From contig JAUIRK010000338.1 in NCBI GenBank assembly GCA_030549495.1, positions 28,736 through 92,735 on the forward strand: a stretch of DNA of 64,000 bases, given 5' to 3'. Below the pieces are notes generated by a model. That model ran no database searches and was not told the origin of the DNA. It saw nothing but the letters and a program-made list of their open reading frames with translations. This document shows positions 1-11,350 of the stretch, piece by piece. Origin of the DNA: Nectonema munidae (taxonomy: Eukaryota > Nematomorpha > Nectonematoida > Nectonematidae). The translations under genes and the position numbers were made by a program. How positions within the stretch are numbered: position 1 is the first letter of the stretch; each line of letters starts with the position of its first letter.

Positions 1-63
1 ATAGTTTAACTTAAATTTTTTTTATTATTTCTTTAGTAGTTAGTGTTTGATTAACTTTACTAA

Positions 64-193
64 CCCATTTACGGCCAATGTTCCCATTTGGGAACATAAG
101 TAATTTCATCTTTGTCTGCTTTTTTCAATGACTTTGAATAAAAATCGTCTGCGTTTTTTTAGATATCGTCTGCTTTGCTTGGCCTTAAATGGG
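64..193. mobile_element. TTAA-flanked MITE, copy 1 (piggyBac-like ends)
   Basis: About 130 bp with inverted ends: CCCATTTACGGCCAA on the left and TTGGCCTTAAATGGG on the right. It is flanked by CTAA and TTAA, i.e. a decayed TTAA target duplication. Inside are repeated CGTCTGC motifs. The ends (TTAA-CCC...GGG-TTAA) and the interior match the copies near 38.6, 38.9, 41.2 and 62.5 kb. TTAA duplication with CCC/GGG ends is the piggyBac pattern; it has no coding capacity. Confidence 0.7.
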
Positions 194-671
194 TTAATAC
201 CATGATTTCTTATTTTTTCAAGCAATATAAAGTGCAATGAATGTCATAGAATATACCGGCATTTGTGTATAAACATTTAAAAATGCTTTGCAGACTGAAC
301 ATTCCTACAAAAAAAATCCCAAACTTTTGAATCAACTGCAATACTGTGAAGCAAAGAATATTCCCTATGCCATAATAATTGGAGAAAGTGAGATAAAAGA
401 AAACTTCCTCATTTTAAGGAATATATCAACTCGCGAAGAAGTAAAACTTTTCTTACTCCTCTTAATATCTCAACGCCCCTCATTTTTCTTTTAGGTAAAA
501 ATTCCTAGATTAAATTTTGTGCAACAAATTAATGAAAGATGTCCTTGAATAAAAAGTTTCTGCGCACTGATTTTTTAAATATTTTTGTCCAAATAAATTT
601 GCTTACCCAAACTTTTGTTAATTAAAAACCAATTATACCTTTAAGGAAGTCTGTGAAGGCATAGTCGTAAC
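194..671. other. gene-free stretch
   Basis: AT-rich sequence. A 68-codon open frame at 288-494 has no recognisable domain, and its composition is no different from its surroundings. I see nothing else here. Confidence 0.5.
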
Positions 672-752
672 CAGGGCTGGGGAGTCGGAGTAAAAATTCT
701 AGGCTCCGACTCTTTAAATTTTGGACACTTCGACCCCGACTCGCCAGCCCTC
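672..752. mobile_element. hAT-like MITE fragment (CAGGGCTGGGGAGTCGG ends)
   Basis: The left end reads CAGGGCTGGGGAGTCGGAG. The right end, reverse-complemented, reads GAGGGCTGGCGAGTCGGGG, making an inverted pair about 81 bp across. The better preserved relative at 59425-59662 has similar ends and an approximate 8-bp target duplication, which points to hAT. The right limit is approximate. Confidence 0.5.
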
Positions 753-1013
753 GGAATTTTCTCCAACAACTCCTTCAGTGAAAATTAATCAATAAAATGT
801 ATATTTATAAAATCTTGCAAATACGAGCCTAGAATGATTGCGTATAATTGATTTCCAAACCTCATGAAAGATGTAGTTTTTTCATCATTTGAAACTTCAC
901 ACATTTATTGATTTCATTTGTCCCTTTGCTTTATATCATCAGTCAAATTTCTGTCAAGTAAGCTCTAAACCTTGTTTTGTATGTTCATCTATATGTGTGT
1001 AGTGGTGTGTGGA

Positions 1014-1497
1014 CAGAGGCGTAGCTAGTGGGGGCGCCAGGGGCGGTCCGCCCCGGGCGGCAGATTTTAAGGGGCGGCATTTTGTCCTAAGGTCATTTGT
1101 TAAAATATTCCATTTAATTTTTAGTTTAAATTTTCTGTTCAATTTAATCGATTCCAGTTTTTTGTGATTGTTTTAATTTTAGTGCAGGGGGTCAAAAAGG
1201 CACCCCCCCCCGTCACTGATAGGGTTAAGGGGTCCAAATTTTAGTATAAAAGTTGCAATCAAATCTGAGCTCTTTTTTGGCTTACAACTATTTATCTATT
1301 ATAAAAAAATGGAAAAAAATTTATTATTAGAGGAAAAATTCTACTAGGTCTACTTTGAAGACCCTAACTACAATCAAGTCTTTGCCTGACCGTTAGCGTA
1401 CGGACTTGAATTTTTGGAGGCTTTTGAAACTCAACGTCATAAAGGGCGGCAGATTTTACAATCGCCCCGGGCGGCAAAAGTGTTAGCTACGCCTCTG
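1014..1497. mobile_element. nonautonomous hAT-like element with exact 8-bp TSD
   Basis: Terminal inverted repeats begin CAGAGGCGTAGCTA (right end TAGCTACGCCTCTG). Both sides carry the identical 8-bp duplication TGTGTGGA (1006-1013 and 1498-1505). Subterminal stretches rich in GGGCGGCAGATTTTA face each other near both ends. The interior holds a C-run followed by TAGGGTTAAG, a motif seen again near 24.97 kb. There is no transposase, so it must have been mobilised in trans. CAG ends with an 8-bp TSD are diagnostic of hAT. Confidence 0.85.
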
Positions 1498-1635
1498 TGT
1501 GTGGATGTAGGTATGTAATGCCGGTTCTATAGTTTTCGTAATGAAAGCGGTAGGATGAGGAGAAATAAAAAAATGAAACCAGTTTGAAGTTTTTTTTTTT
1601 AGATTTTATACTTTAATATTAAAGGTTGTGTTAAT

Positions 1636-1942
1636 TTATATATTTAAATTAAATTCACGTTGTATTTCAATTTTAGTTCTTTTAAGAGTTTTACCAAGTT
1701 TTAGATTTTCATTTTGAGATGAACCACATTCCAAACTATCTTCATAGTCTTGAAGCTTAGAGTGCTCACGCTCGCAATGCTTACGAAATGAATCATACGA
1801 TTTGAAAGATTTAACCTTGCTAGAACAGCAATTAACTGAAAAGTTGATTTCTGATTTGTGTCTAAGTAAAGTGTGTGATATCAAATTATTACGATGCTCA
1901 TCAAAAAAGTTACAAAAACAACAATTAACATTGGAAACTTTT
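1636..1942 (-). CDS. C2H2 zinc-finger exon (terminal exon candidate)
   Basis: On the minus strand a polypyrimidine/AG acceptor (TTTTATATTTTAG) ends at 1943. Open frame follows to a stop at 1636. The first finger is complete: Cys-x2-Cys (CCFC), then x12, then His-x4-His (HTLLRH), with Phe and Leu at core positions. About 30 residues on is a second finger-like unit with a conserved His-x4-His (HCEREH), but its second Cys appears to be Ser. The last 40 residues are charged and ordinary. No upstream exon was joined with confidence. It could be a host zinc-finger protein or the DNA-binding part of a transposon protein. Family is not assigned beyond C2H2. Confidence 0.45.
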
Positions 1943-2094
1943 CTAAAATATAAAATAAGATGAATTTAATAACGAAAACAAAAAAAGTTTTTCGAAATTG
2001 TATATATTTGATTTGTTTTTCAAGAGAGATGAGCTCGTTTTAATCATAGTTAAAAGTTGAGTTTAATGAAACGAAACTCAGCTGGAATATTTAA

Positions 2095-2260
2095 AAAAAG
2101 CCCAATAAAACACAAACAATTTATGCTTCTTTCTATGAGATCCAAAAGAATTAACTATTTCAAAGTCATCAAAATATTTCGCAAAATATAAACAGTTTGA
2201 ATTGCCATTCAAAAAATACTGTAAAAGTTTATTTCTGATTTGTGTCTCAGTAACAAGTGA
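2095..2260 (-). pseudogene. degenerate second copy of the zinc-finger exon
   Basis: The minus strand at 2222-2258 encodes LRHKSEINF, the same peptide as in the exon at 1636-1942, with near-identical DNA. Beyond it, in another frame, lies CLYFAKYFDDF followed by SHRKKH, which resembles the second finger of the neighbour (Cys, Phe core, paired His). The copy is broken by a frame change unless the CAG within TTTTACAG is a splice acceptor. I read it as a tandem exon duplication that has decayed. Confidence 0.35.
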
Positions 2261-3718
2261 AATATAAATTTGCTCAAAGTCTGTGAAGTCAACTTAAAAT
2301 ATGGAATGGTAAAAAATTAACTTACATAACGAGAAACACCAAAAGATAAAGAAAGATATGCCAGTAAATCTCACTTGTCGTGGTGATGCAGAGTGTATAA
2401 GTAAAAATTGCTTGCTTGCAATTGTGAAAAATCAAGAACGCATTATAGACGAATAGAAATAATGAAATGATATCAGCAATATTTGTCTATGGTCGCTTAT
2501 ACTATATGTTATATGTCTACACAATCAAGGAAACAGTGTATCCTTAAGAAGATCCTAAGAACTGTTGTGAGATGGCTACATCTTTCATATAATTTCTTGA
2601 AACCAGCGGGATAATTCTATGATTTCATTGTACACCATGGGAAAGGAAAGATAATCTTTTCCTGCTATGAAACTGTTTATTAAATAGAAGCATGAAGTCA
2701 ATGAGATGACATCTGGTGGCTGCAATTATAAGATTTTCTTCACTTATAAGCCGACGTAAATCCTTAAATTACAATAGTAACAAGAAAGAAAATTAACAAT
2801 TCATAGAAATCTAATTTCAAATCAAAACACATTTTGAGGGAAGTAAAAGAAAAAGTGATTATAAAGGATGAGTATAAAATTGAACTTTTGTAGACTTTTC
2901 TGTATTCAACTGGATGATTTAATATTTTTATCATTAAAAGAAATACACGTTTACGTGTGGGTTTGGTGTAAGCCTTTGGAAGTCAAAACTTTCTTGGGAG
3001 AATGCACGTTATAGCGCGTATCCAATTTAATGTCTTGTTAACAAACTTAAAGCCCTAAATTTGCTCAATATAGGGTTTTTCCAAAATAAAAATTTTTTTC
3101 ATAGTGTGTGCTAGTGTTCTTATTTTGTACTATGAAAATAAAAAATGTGAAAGATGGAATGAGAAAAATGCTACCCATACTATCAAAACGCCCCTAGTTT
3201 ATTTTTTGGTCGCCAAAATGTTGATACCAAAGAAAAGAGTTGGACAAAGGAAGATCAACATCATTGAGATAATGACTAGATTTGATGATGCCGAATTTCT
3301 TGTACAACGAGTCAAATATTTCCCAAAATTCACTTGCGAGTAAGCTTAGAGAAAGACTAACTAATGTTTCATATTTTCTCCCTCCATTGACCACATCTAC
3401 TTTGCTACTTGGGGTTTTAGATTTTCAAACTGGGAAAAATAAATTACATGTTTGTAGAAGCTTTTGTTCTATCTATTCATTATTTATTTAGAAAAATTTT
3501 AAAATCGAAAAAATGAAATGACATAAAAACAAGTTTTGGCGTTTTTGTTGATATCTAAACAATTAAGATGTTTCCGCATACATTCATATGCTAAACACAA
3601 AACAGAATAAACATATTTTGGATGTAGTGTTTAGATATTAAACAGATGTTCTTAGCAATAAACTCCAAACTTTTTAAAATGTGTTTTAATGCTAAGCACT
3701 TTTTTGCATTGTAGCTTT
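2261..3718. other. no recognised gene; one weak exon candidate
   Basis: AT-rich. On the + strand, an ATG at 3218 opens about 41 codons (MLIPKKRVGQRKINIIEIM...) that run into a good donor, GCGA|GTAAGC, near 3340. No family was recognised, and no partner exon was found. The antisense frame at 3194-3394 is also open, so this stretch may merely be less AT-rich. Treat as unassigned. Confidence 0.2.
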
Positions 3719-3811
3719 CTGTAAAAAGTGTTTAGGCATTAAACATATTTTAAACACAAAAAAAACTAAACCCCTGAAAATGCGTTCAATTTCTAAACAC
3801 ACTTTTTACAG
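3719..3811. mobile_element. short inverted-repeat element (MITE-like)
   Basis: CTGTAAAAAGTGTTTAG at 3719-3735 is matched in inverse by CTAAACACACTTTTTACAG at 3793-3811. Further partial copies of the TGTTTAG/CTAAACA motif lie upstream to about 3550, so this may be the core of a larger, roughly 260-bp inverted-repeat element. No clear target duplication was seen. Confidence 0.4.
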
Positions 3812-3819
3812 TGATGCTG

Positions 3820-6800
3820 TCTAATTATTATCCAAGTTTTGTGAGAAAAATCAAAAAGTAAAGAAATCACGTTTGGCATTTCAGATAGAACTTAACTAGC
3901 ACACGCACATATAGTAGAAAAGTGATTTTCATTACTATCACGTCACATGCATTGACAAATTAATATTTTGTGGCCTCTGAGATATATTATATAAGCATTC
4001 ACGTGACTACCAACTTTGTGCCAGAGTCCCTATATCTACTCTAGGCCTACTAATCATATCCTTCAAGATACCTTCGAAAAACCGCATTTCACAAAGTTAA
4101 TTCATAACCTCTACTTATATAGTTTGATAAAATTTATAAAATAAAGGATGCTACAAAATTTAAAAAGAAAATATGAAAACTATCTTTTAATTGTAATGAT
4201 TGGAAAAGCAAAGAAGCAAATGAAACAAAAATATAGAAACATTGTTGGCAGTGAGGATCAAATAGTTTAGTTTGTTAAAGTCAATCTCAAAGAAAACAAG
4301 TTTAAAATAAAAAATGTTGCAATGTGGGCTTTAGGGTATTGGCTCTTAATAAATAGTAAATAAACTAAAGTGGTAACATTTACTCCGCTACATTCTCAAG
4401 ATGTTTCTATCATAAAAATATAAATCTATTACACATGGGTTATATTTAGAGGTAGCCCATAAAGGTTCAAATTTTCATGTCACGTGGAAATGAAGGGACA
4501 AGTTCACAATTTTTTCATATATAGATATCAGATATGGTATCTTCTCCTTATGTTGGCAAGCATCATAATATTACGTTTTTAGTTTTTTGAATGTCTACAG
4601 ATTGGGGAGGTGTTAGATACATCATAATGCTTTTCTCAGGACAGTTTGGAAACAATGATCGGTCTTCACAGATCGCGCAAGAGAAACCGAACTTGATCCT
4701 AATCCTTATTTTACGTCTTATTGAAATCATTGATCGCGACTTTTTAAAAAGATATTTGAACGACTCATCACCTCTCCACAGATCTTTTTTTAACAACATT
4801 GTTTCTCGGATTCTGGCATTCTGATTCTTCAGACAACAGATACAACAGAAAACGTGCTTTCTCCAAGAAAATAACCCTGTGTGTATGTTCGAGGAGTTAT
4901 TATCTTTTAAAAAGTGCTGACCGCTAGATATCATTTTATGTCAATTATTCTCTTACATTTTTTAAAGTGTGTGTGTTTGATGGAGAGGAGAGTGAGTGTT
5001 CAATCTTTTTAAGAGAATTGAACATATAATTGTGAAAATCACTGATAAAAAAGACAATAAAGTTTGACAGGTAGAGCAATTTTGAATATTTTCACTAAAC
5101 CAGCCACTAACCAATTTTAGCGTAAAAATCAAAAGAGTAAAATTTTGAAAAAGTATATGACTTTTTTATTGGGCAAAATTCCATTTTTTTAATATGATTT
5201 TCAATATTTTTATGGTTTTTTTATTGAAATAAAGAATTGAAATGTAAATAAAAGAAATGATTTAGTATAATAATAATAATAATTTATGTTGGCAGGTTAA
5301 GAATTCACAGACAAATAGTCTTTCTAAAGAGCCCCTCTCTTTTGAAAAACGAGTAAACCCCCACTCTAAAATAAGCGTTAAGAAACGGGAATTTGAACAA
5401 CGTTTTAAGAGAGCCAATGATGATCAAATTGAATAAATGTATATCCAATCAAAATCAAATATTATTTGATTTGATTCGATGACAACCACATTTTCAATAC
5501 TACACAGTAGATCCAATACAGCGCTTAACTTTCCATAGTTAGCTGTGGGTTTGTGTATTTGGATGTTCATCTTAGTCTCCTTAAATATTTGAAATGTAAA
5601 TAATGTAGTTATTTTAATTTTTTTGAATTTATTGATTGGATATTAATTTGATAGGGCTTCAAGAAAGATTCCACATATTATACCGCCTTAATCAAATAGA
5701 CGCTACGAATATAAGAAGAACGTTTTTACAAAAATTTTTTATTAGTTATTATATACCCGCAATTATTCTAATTTATTTAGACCAATTTAATAATAACATA
5801 TAATTACGAAGAAAAAAATTGGTTAATTTTTTTAAATCAATAATTTATTTATTGATATTGAATATTGCAGCAAAGGGAATTACAATCTTCCATAATAATT
5901 GGACACATAGTAATGTTAGGATGGCTGACTTAATTTTTAACTTTCCTCCATCAAAAACTAAAATGATGTAACGCTTTATTTTTACAAATGTATACTTTCA
6001 TTCATTTCTAAATTACAAAGTTCAAGGAATGATGAAGCCAGAGGTATAGAAGAAAATGGATAAAGTTGGCCAGGAACTGGAATCCTACACTAAGATGGGA
6101 AAAGATGAATTTTGAGAAGAAGAAGAAAATTCATTTATAAATTTCTGATTTAGTATTATATTATTAATATATAAGTTTATGTAGTAAAAGTTGCTTCTTT
6201 GTTTACTTATTTTTCTGTTTAATATTATCCCCATCCAAATATGTTTTGAGAAAGTATAATACCACTTAGTATTAGTTCTAGTGGCAATTTATTTAATACA
6301 AAAAATGTTATCACTCAGGTCGTAAAACTCTTATTGAACAAATTTTCACAATTATTGGATAACCTGCTAAAATTTAGCTCGTAATAATTGTATCATAGGA
6401 TAATGCCTAGAGGAATCATATATAAATGACATCCCCTAAAGTTTTTGAACCCCCCTCCCCCCTTTAGTAGGGGACATCATATACGTATGCTACCTATATA
6501 TTTTTGGGGCAAGTGCCCCCCCCCCCCTCAGTTTTATTTTTTGCCCCCTGAAAATTTTCAACTTGCCCCAAGTGTCTTAACTTAAGAAAAAATTATAAAA
6601 ACATATAGCTGTGCAAGTAACTTTGAGAACATTTATGCCATATATTGGAAACAAAACTGTCTCATAAGTTATATGTCTATGTCTACATGTGTTTTTTCTC
6701 TTTTCACACACCAATTACTATTGATGCTTCTATAAATGATCAAGCCTCTTCTGATAAGATAATAAATTTTTTCCATAATGTAAATTTTTATTGCCCCATC

Positions 6801-9354
6801 ACAGCCCCCCTAATAATTTTTTAGCGCGGGTACTGTACGTATGATCCCAGATTATTATTAAGTTGGAAGCAAAAGATATAAGCTGTGTTCTACTTGTCAA
6901 ATCTAGTAAAAAAAAGACCTTAAAAGGAACATAAGTTTGTTAAAAATAAACGTAATTGACTTCACCTCTTTTTCAAGTAGCAATTTTAAAAAGTATTAAA
7001 ACGCTTTTTATATTTTTCCTATACAAACTTTTACCTACTCCATATTCAACATTTTTAAGCGCTGAAATTTTGCATTTTTTTTAATTGCTACGTGAAAATC
7101 TAATCTAAATCTAACTTAATTCTATTTTTAATAAACTCCTCTTCATTTCACAGCCTAGTATTTTCAAAAGACTTTTTTAGTGATATGTTATCAGGTTCTA
7201 CTTTTTTGGTGAACTCAAAATTAAAAAGTTGCCCGACTTTTTTGTCTAATTCATATGCTAAAAAAATTGAAAGAACTGACAATGCCTGAAAGTTACGAAT
7301 TAGCTTTTTTTGAAATTTTGTTGCAAATATATTGTAAGAGTGCTTCCGCATAAGTTAATTATATTTTAATTATAATGACCCAATTTATTGGATAATAATA
7401 AAGGAAATATTTTCGGGTTCTGGTGTAAGCCTTTAGCAAGGTATAATGAATTAGGAGGTTGAAATATAAATAGGATAAAGTCATCTTGAAGCAAAATTCA
7501 AACAAATTGACATTTTTCACCGTTCATTCGAAAATAATTATTGAAATGAAGAAGTCTATAGAAGAAGAAGAAGTTTATTATTTCCAAACATGAGAACAAC
7601 AAAATAAACAATAGAAATATACACATGTATACTTTACAATGCAATACTTTTACATATTCATTAAAAAAAATCCTCGGAGTTTAATCTACTATAGAAACAG
7701 GAGACGACATAAATCATGATAGGACTACTGAGTAACTTGCGCACTGGAGAACATTTTTAAAATTATTTGATGAAACTCTTGTAGAATGCTCGTTTCTTAT
7801 ATAAATATCCACAACGAATTTGAAAAGGCTAATTCAAACTCCCAAGGTGTTTTGAACTCGAAACTTTCATAGATACCAAGCAAGAGGGGATACAATTCAA
7901 AAGACAGCAACAAATAGGTCAATCTCATCATTATTTTTAAATGATCACACACAATTCATCTTTGTTCGCCAAACTCATAAAAATAAGTCATATGCACAAA
8001 GCATGCGTAAATTAATGCGACTAATTTTAAAGCAATATTTCTTGGAGTCCTACTTTCCAAAGTTTTAGCGTTCTCTTTATCAATAAATTTTTAGGTCAGA
8101 GAAGCGAATCATCTATGAGCAGGATAATCTTCTTTCAATTATTATTTTTATTATCATCACTGGCCGCCAATCAAAACAATTCTGACAAGGGTATCACAAT
8201 TTTGCTTCTTGTGTCATTTGATATTTGCCACAAAGCAACGTGGTGGTTACCACATCTTTTCTTTCTCTAACACAACACCATGGCATTTTACTCTGGTGGC
8301 ATAAAATCTTCATCTTCACTTATCACATTACTATAATTGCATCGTTTCTCCCTGCACAAGGAAGGGAAAAACAGAAATAATCATCTAGCAAGGGTGTTGT
8401 TGAAACGAGTTTTGACGAAGTTTTGTTCGTTCTTGGCAAGAGTCACCGAAGCGTATGTTGTTCAGTTAGTTCACTTACGGTTGGTTTCTTTCCACTTCAC
8501 GACATCCAATGAATAAATAAAAGATTTTTGTTTCATTCTCTTTCTTTTTTGAAGGTTTCTGTTTCCACCTTCCAGACAATTTGCATAAACACTTTTGCTG
8601 CAATTTTGATGTCGATTTGCAAAAATGCTGAAAGCTAGGAAAAAACAGGATAAAGTTCCACTTTTGATCAAGTCTGATTTCTGGTTTCCTTCAACTCTGA
8701 AAAAGTGGAATTTAACGGTATTCCATTTCATTTATATTTTATAATATGATGTTTGACAAGCGATACTTTGAACAACTCTAGTAAATTTTAGTGATGTGTT
8801 TTTTGTGAAAGTTGAAATTCATTTCCCATATTATTTTGTATATATGTGATGCAATGAGAAACATTTTTTAGCATCAAACTGCACCATAAATTATTACGAA
8901 TAAAGAGAAGAGAGGTTGACTCTTAGTTCAATCTACTTGAATCCTTCATTTTAATGATCACTTGACCCATTATTATTATTATCATCATCATCTATCGATG
9001 TTTGTGTTATTGCCACCCTTTTTCAGGCGAGTGCAAAGCATTGAAAGATATTTAAAAAGATTTTTAAAATCTTCAAAATCAGAGTTATTTTAATAAAAGT
9101 AAAAAAGGAAGATTCTCTATCATGATAAAATGTCGATCAAAAAGTCGCGATTTTCGAGCGGACTCCTTTCAAACTAAAAAAAACTCAAATTTGTCAGCAA
9201 ATAAACTGAACACTTTTGATTATTTCCCAATAAAATTTTAAAATTATGGTTAAACAAGCATCATTGATGATGTTGTGGGTGCTTATTTTACTCTACAGTC
9301 TGTACTATATAGGTCTCGGTTCTTTTCGGATGAGAGGGAGAAGACTACTGACAG
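3820..9354. other. gene-poor AT-rich stretch
   Basis: No protein family recognised. Points seen: a GC-richer island at 4563-4934, open on both strands (123 codons minus, 77 codons plus) without a known domain; C-run and GCCCC-rich tracts at 6420-6560 and 6780-6850, similar to the G-run element near 18.3-18.8 kb; a GAA-rich microsatellite near 7560; and, on the minus strand, a strong isolated donor (CC|GTAAGTG) near 8478 after an 80-codon open frame. None is enough to call a gene. Confidence 0.4.
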
Positions 9355-9436
9355 CGACTAGTCGGTTCGCCAAACTCACAAAATTCCGTGAGACGGTTCT
9401 AACGAACCAGTGAGAACCGGCTGAATCCCACTACTG
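9355..9436 (-). mobile_element. hAT-type element terminus
   Basis: Read on the minus strand, the end is CAGTAGTGGGATTCAGCCGG, followed by GGTTC-rich sequence (GGTTCTCACTGGTTC). This CAGTGGTGGGATTCAGCCGG type of terminus is known from hAT elements in many animals. The partner end was not found, so this is probably a solo fragment. Confidence 0.45.
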
Positions 9437-10444
9437 AGTAGACCCCGCTCAAACTATAAGGTCAACCCCAAAAACTATTAGGTTCTATCTTTGTAAATAA
9501 TCTCCAATATTTTCTCCCCATGAAAAGACGCAATTTAACTATGCATTATAGCTACTAGATGTTGTGATTTTAGGACTGTCTCGCGATCAGCGCTTATTAA
9601 ACGAAGTCCCTGGGTAATATAAAAAAACCCGTCTTTCATTCACTTATTTTATAATTTCAAGATGGAACTTTTATAAGAAAATTATTATCCTCTAAAGTAT
9701 AACAATTTTTCATTTAACTTATTCCTGTATGGAATGAAGAATTTTATGCGTTCATTTTTTATAGAGAACACTTCTTCCCTTTTAGCTGCTACAAAATTTG
9801 ACGCCTCTATAATATTTTGTTATTGAGAAATCAATTTAGGGCGGAAAGCCCGCAAAATTGCCATCCAATGATATAATGTTATTCTAGATTTTAAGCCATA
9901 TGTGACTGTTTGCCCATTTTCAGAGCAACTGAGACTTGCTCGTATAACGTAAAGTGTATTTCTTTTCTTCTTTTAAATCATGCATCATACTCTTGCTCGC
10001 ATTTTTACAAAGAGGCAAAATTTTTGAATTAATTTAAGAACTGTTCTGTCGATACTATAAAATCGAATAATAGGTGATCAAAGAAAAGAGGTATGAAAAA
10101 ATTTGCCTTTTTTTTTACAGTTTTCAATGAACAGATAAATGAAAATTTTTCAGAACTTTAAAATGAGAAATCAAATCATTTCCACAAATTTGAAGGTGCT
10201 GAGTTTTCATTCTTGCTAACACTCCAGTACCCTTTTAAATACGGGAAAGTAGAAATGATCCTCTTTTTCTTATTTAAATATTTTCAGTCCTATCATCATC
10301 ATCTTTATAACATTTGATTTGTAAAACAGTCAGTCTTGTTGCACTTTCTTCCACTATAACTTCAAGATATTCCAAATGTTCTTCTTGCATAAGAGATATT
10401 TTCCATTGTTTCTTAGAATGCTAAAAATAGTGATGGAAATAAAG
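9437..10444. other. gene-free stretch
   Basis: AT-rich sequence without a recognised gene or element. I see nothing in it. Confidence 0.4.
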
Positions 10445-10863
10445 CAGAAACGTAACTAAGCCCCCGCCCTCCCTGAGAAAATCTCTAGCGCCACCTGGGA
10501 AAATAAATTAAAATAGAAAAAAAGCTCAATTTTTGAATACCTATAAAAAACTATATATATTCAAAGTAACTCAAAAGAAGTTTAGACATGAGAACTAAAA
10601 AATAAGTTCTCATTTGTTAGAAATACCAACTATGTTTTCATTTCATTCCATTTTAAGGTGAGTATGTCTTGAAAAAAGCTAGAAAGTTATCTATATTTAA
10701 CACTTGTTTTATGATTTTTTAGTAAATTTTGTTCTATTTTTTACACTTTTTTTAAATCTGACTTCAATTTTATCTTCAAAAGCCCGGATCAAATTTTCAG
10801 ATGGTAAATCTAACTCTGAATTTTCCATGCCCCCTCTGAGGATGAAAGCTGGCTTCGCCTCTG
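10445..10863. mobile_element. nonautonomous hAT-like element with exact 8-bp TSD
   Basis: Both flanks carry AAATAAAG (10437-10444 and 10864-10871). The left end reads CAGAAACGTAACTAAGC; the right end, reverse-complemented, reads CAGAGGCGAAGCCAGC. The termini are related to those of the element at 1014-1497. Subterminal C-rich tracts (CCCCCGCCCTCC left, GCCCCCTCTGAG right) face each other. The interior is AT-rich and non-coding; an open frame at 10704-10946 crosses the right end and is not a gene. Confidence 0.85.
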
Positions 10864-11217
10864 AAATAAAGTGTTGGATTATTATACACTATATCCAGTC
10901 CAACCTATATTACTTCTTCGCCCCACGGCCAAGCTTTTTTTTCTAATCCACAAAAAGATACTTGTGCTTTTTGAAGAGAAATTTTTATTTTTTAGAAATT
11001 ATAAATCACAAAATATCATCTTCACATTTTTATTTCATCTTCCATGGAAATTTTTTTTACAATTTCTATAACTATAAAGGATTTCATAGTGTTAGACTGT
11101 ATTTCGTACTGTATTTCGGTGATTATTGAGTCAGTTGTGTATATCTATCTACAGAATACAGATTATATATTTTTTGTTATATAAGTAGTTTTGGGGTTTT
11201 GTTATTATTTTAGTTTA

Positions 11218-11350
11218 GGGGACGTGAGTAGGTTGGTTAGGTACTAGGTTTCGATAACTCAAGGTCTTCGCTTCGATCCCTCATCAAGCCTACTTTCTCA
11301 TATTTCGATGCAAGCTGCGCAATTGTGCCTTCTCGACCTTTACCTATTAT
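11218..11350 (+). mobile_element. tRNA-derived SINE, copy A
   Basis: Begins GGGACGTGAGTAGGTTGG. A tRNA-like A-box (GGTTGGTTAGGTACTAG) and a B-box-like CTTCGATCCC lie about 45 bp apart, followed by the shared tail CATCAAGCCTACTTTCTCAT and CGATGCAAGCTGCGCAATTG. The same order recurs at 14.2, 19.3 (minus), 22.6 and 55.5 kb. An internal pol III promoter in a dispersed repeat of about 130 bp fits a tRNA-derived SINE. Confidence 0.7.

Noticed and set aside
4563-4934. 123-codon minus-strand ORF with several Cys residues
   Set aside because: No recognisable domain, overlaps an open antisense frame of similar length, and no splice partners were found.
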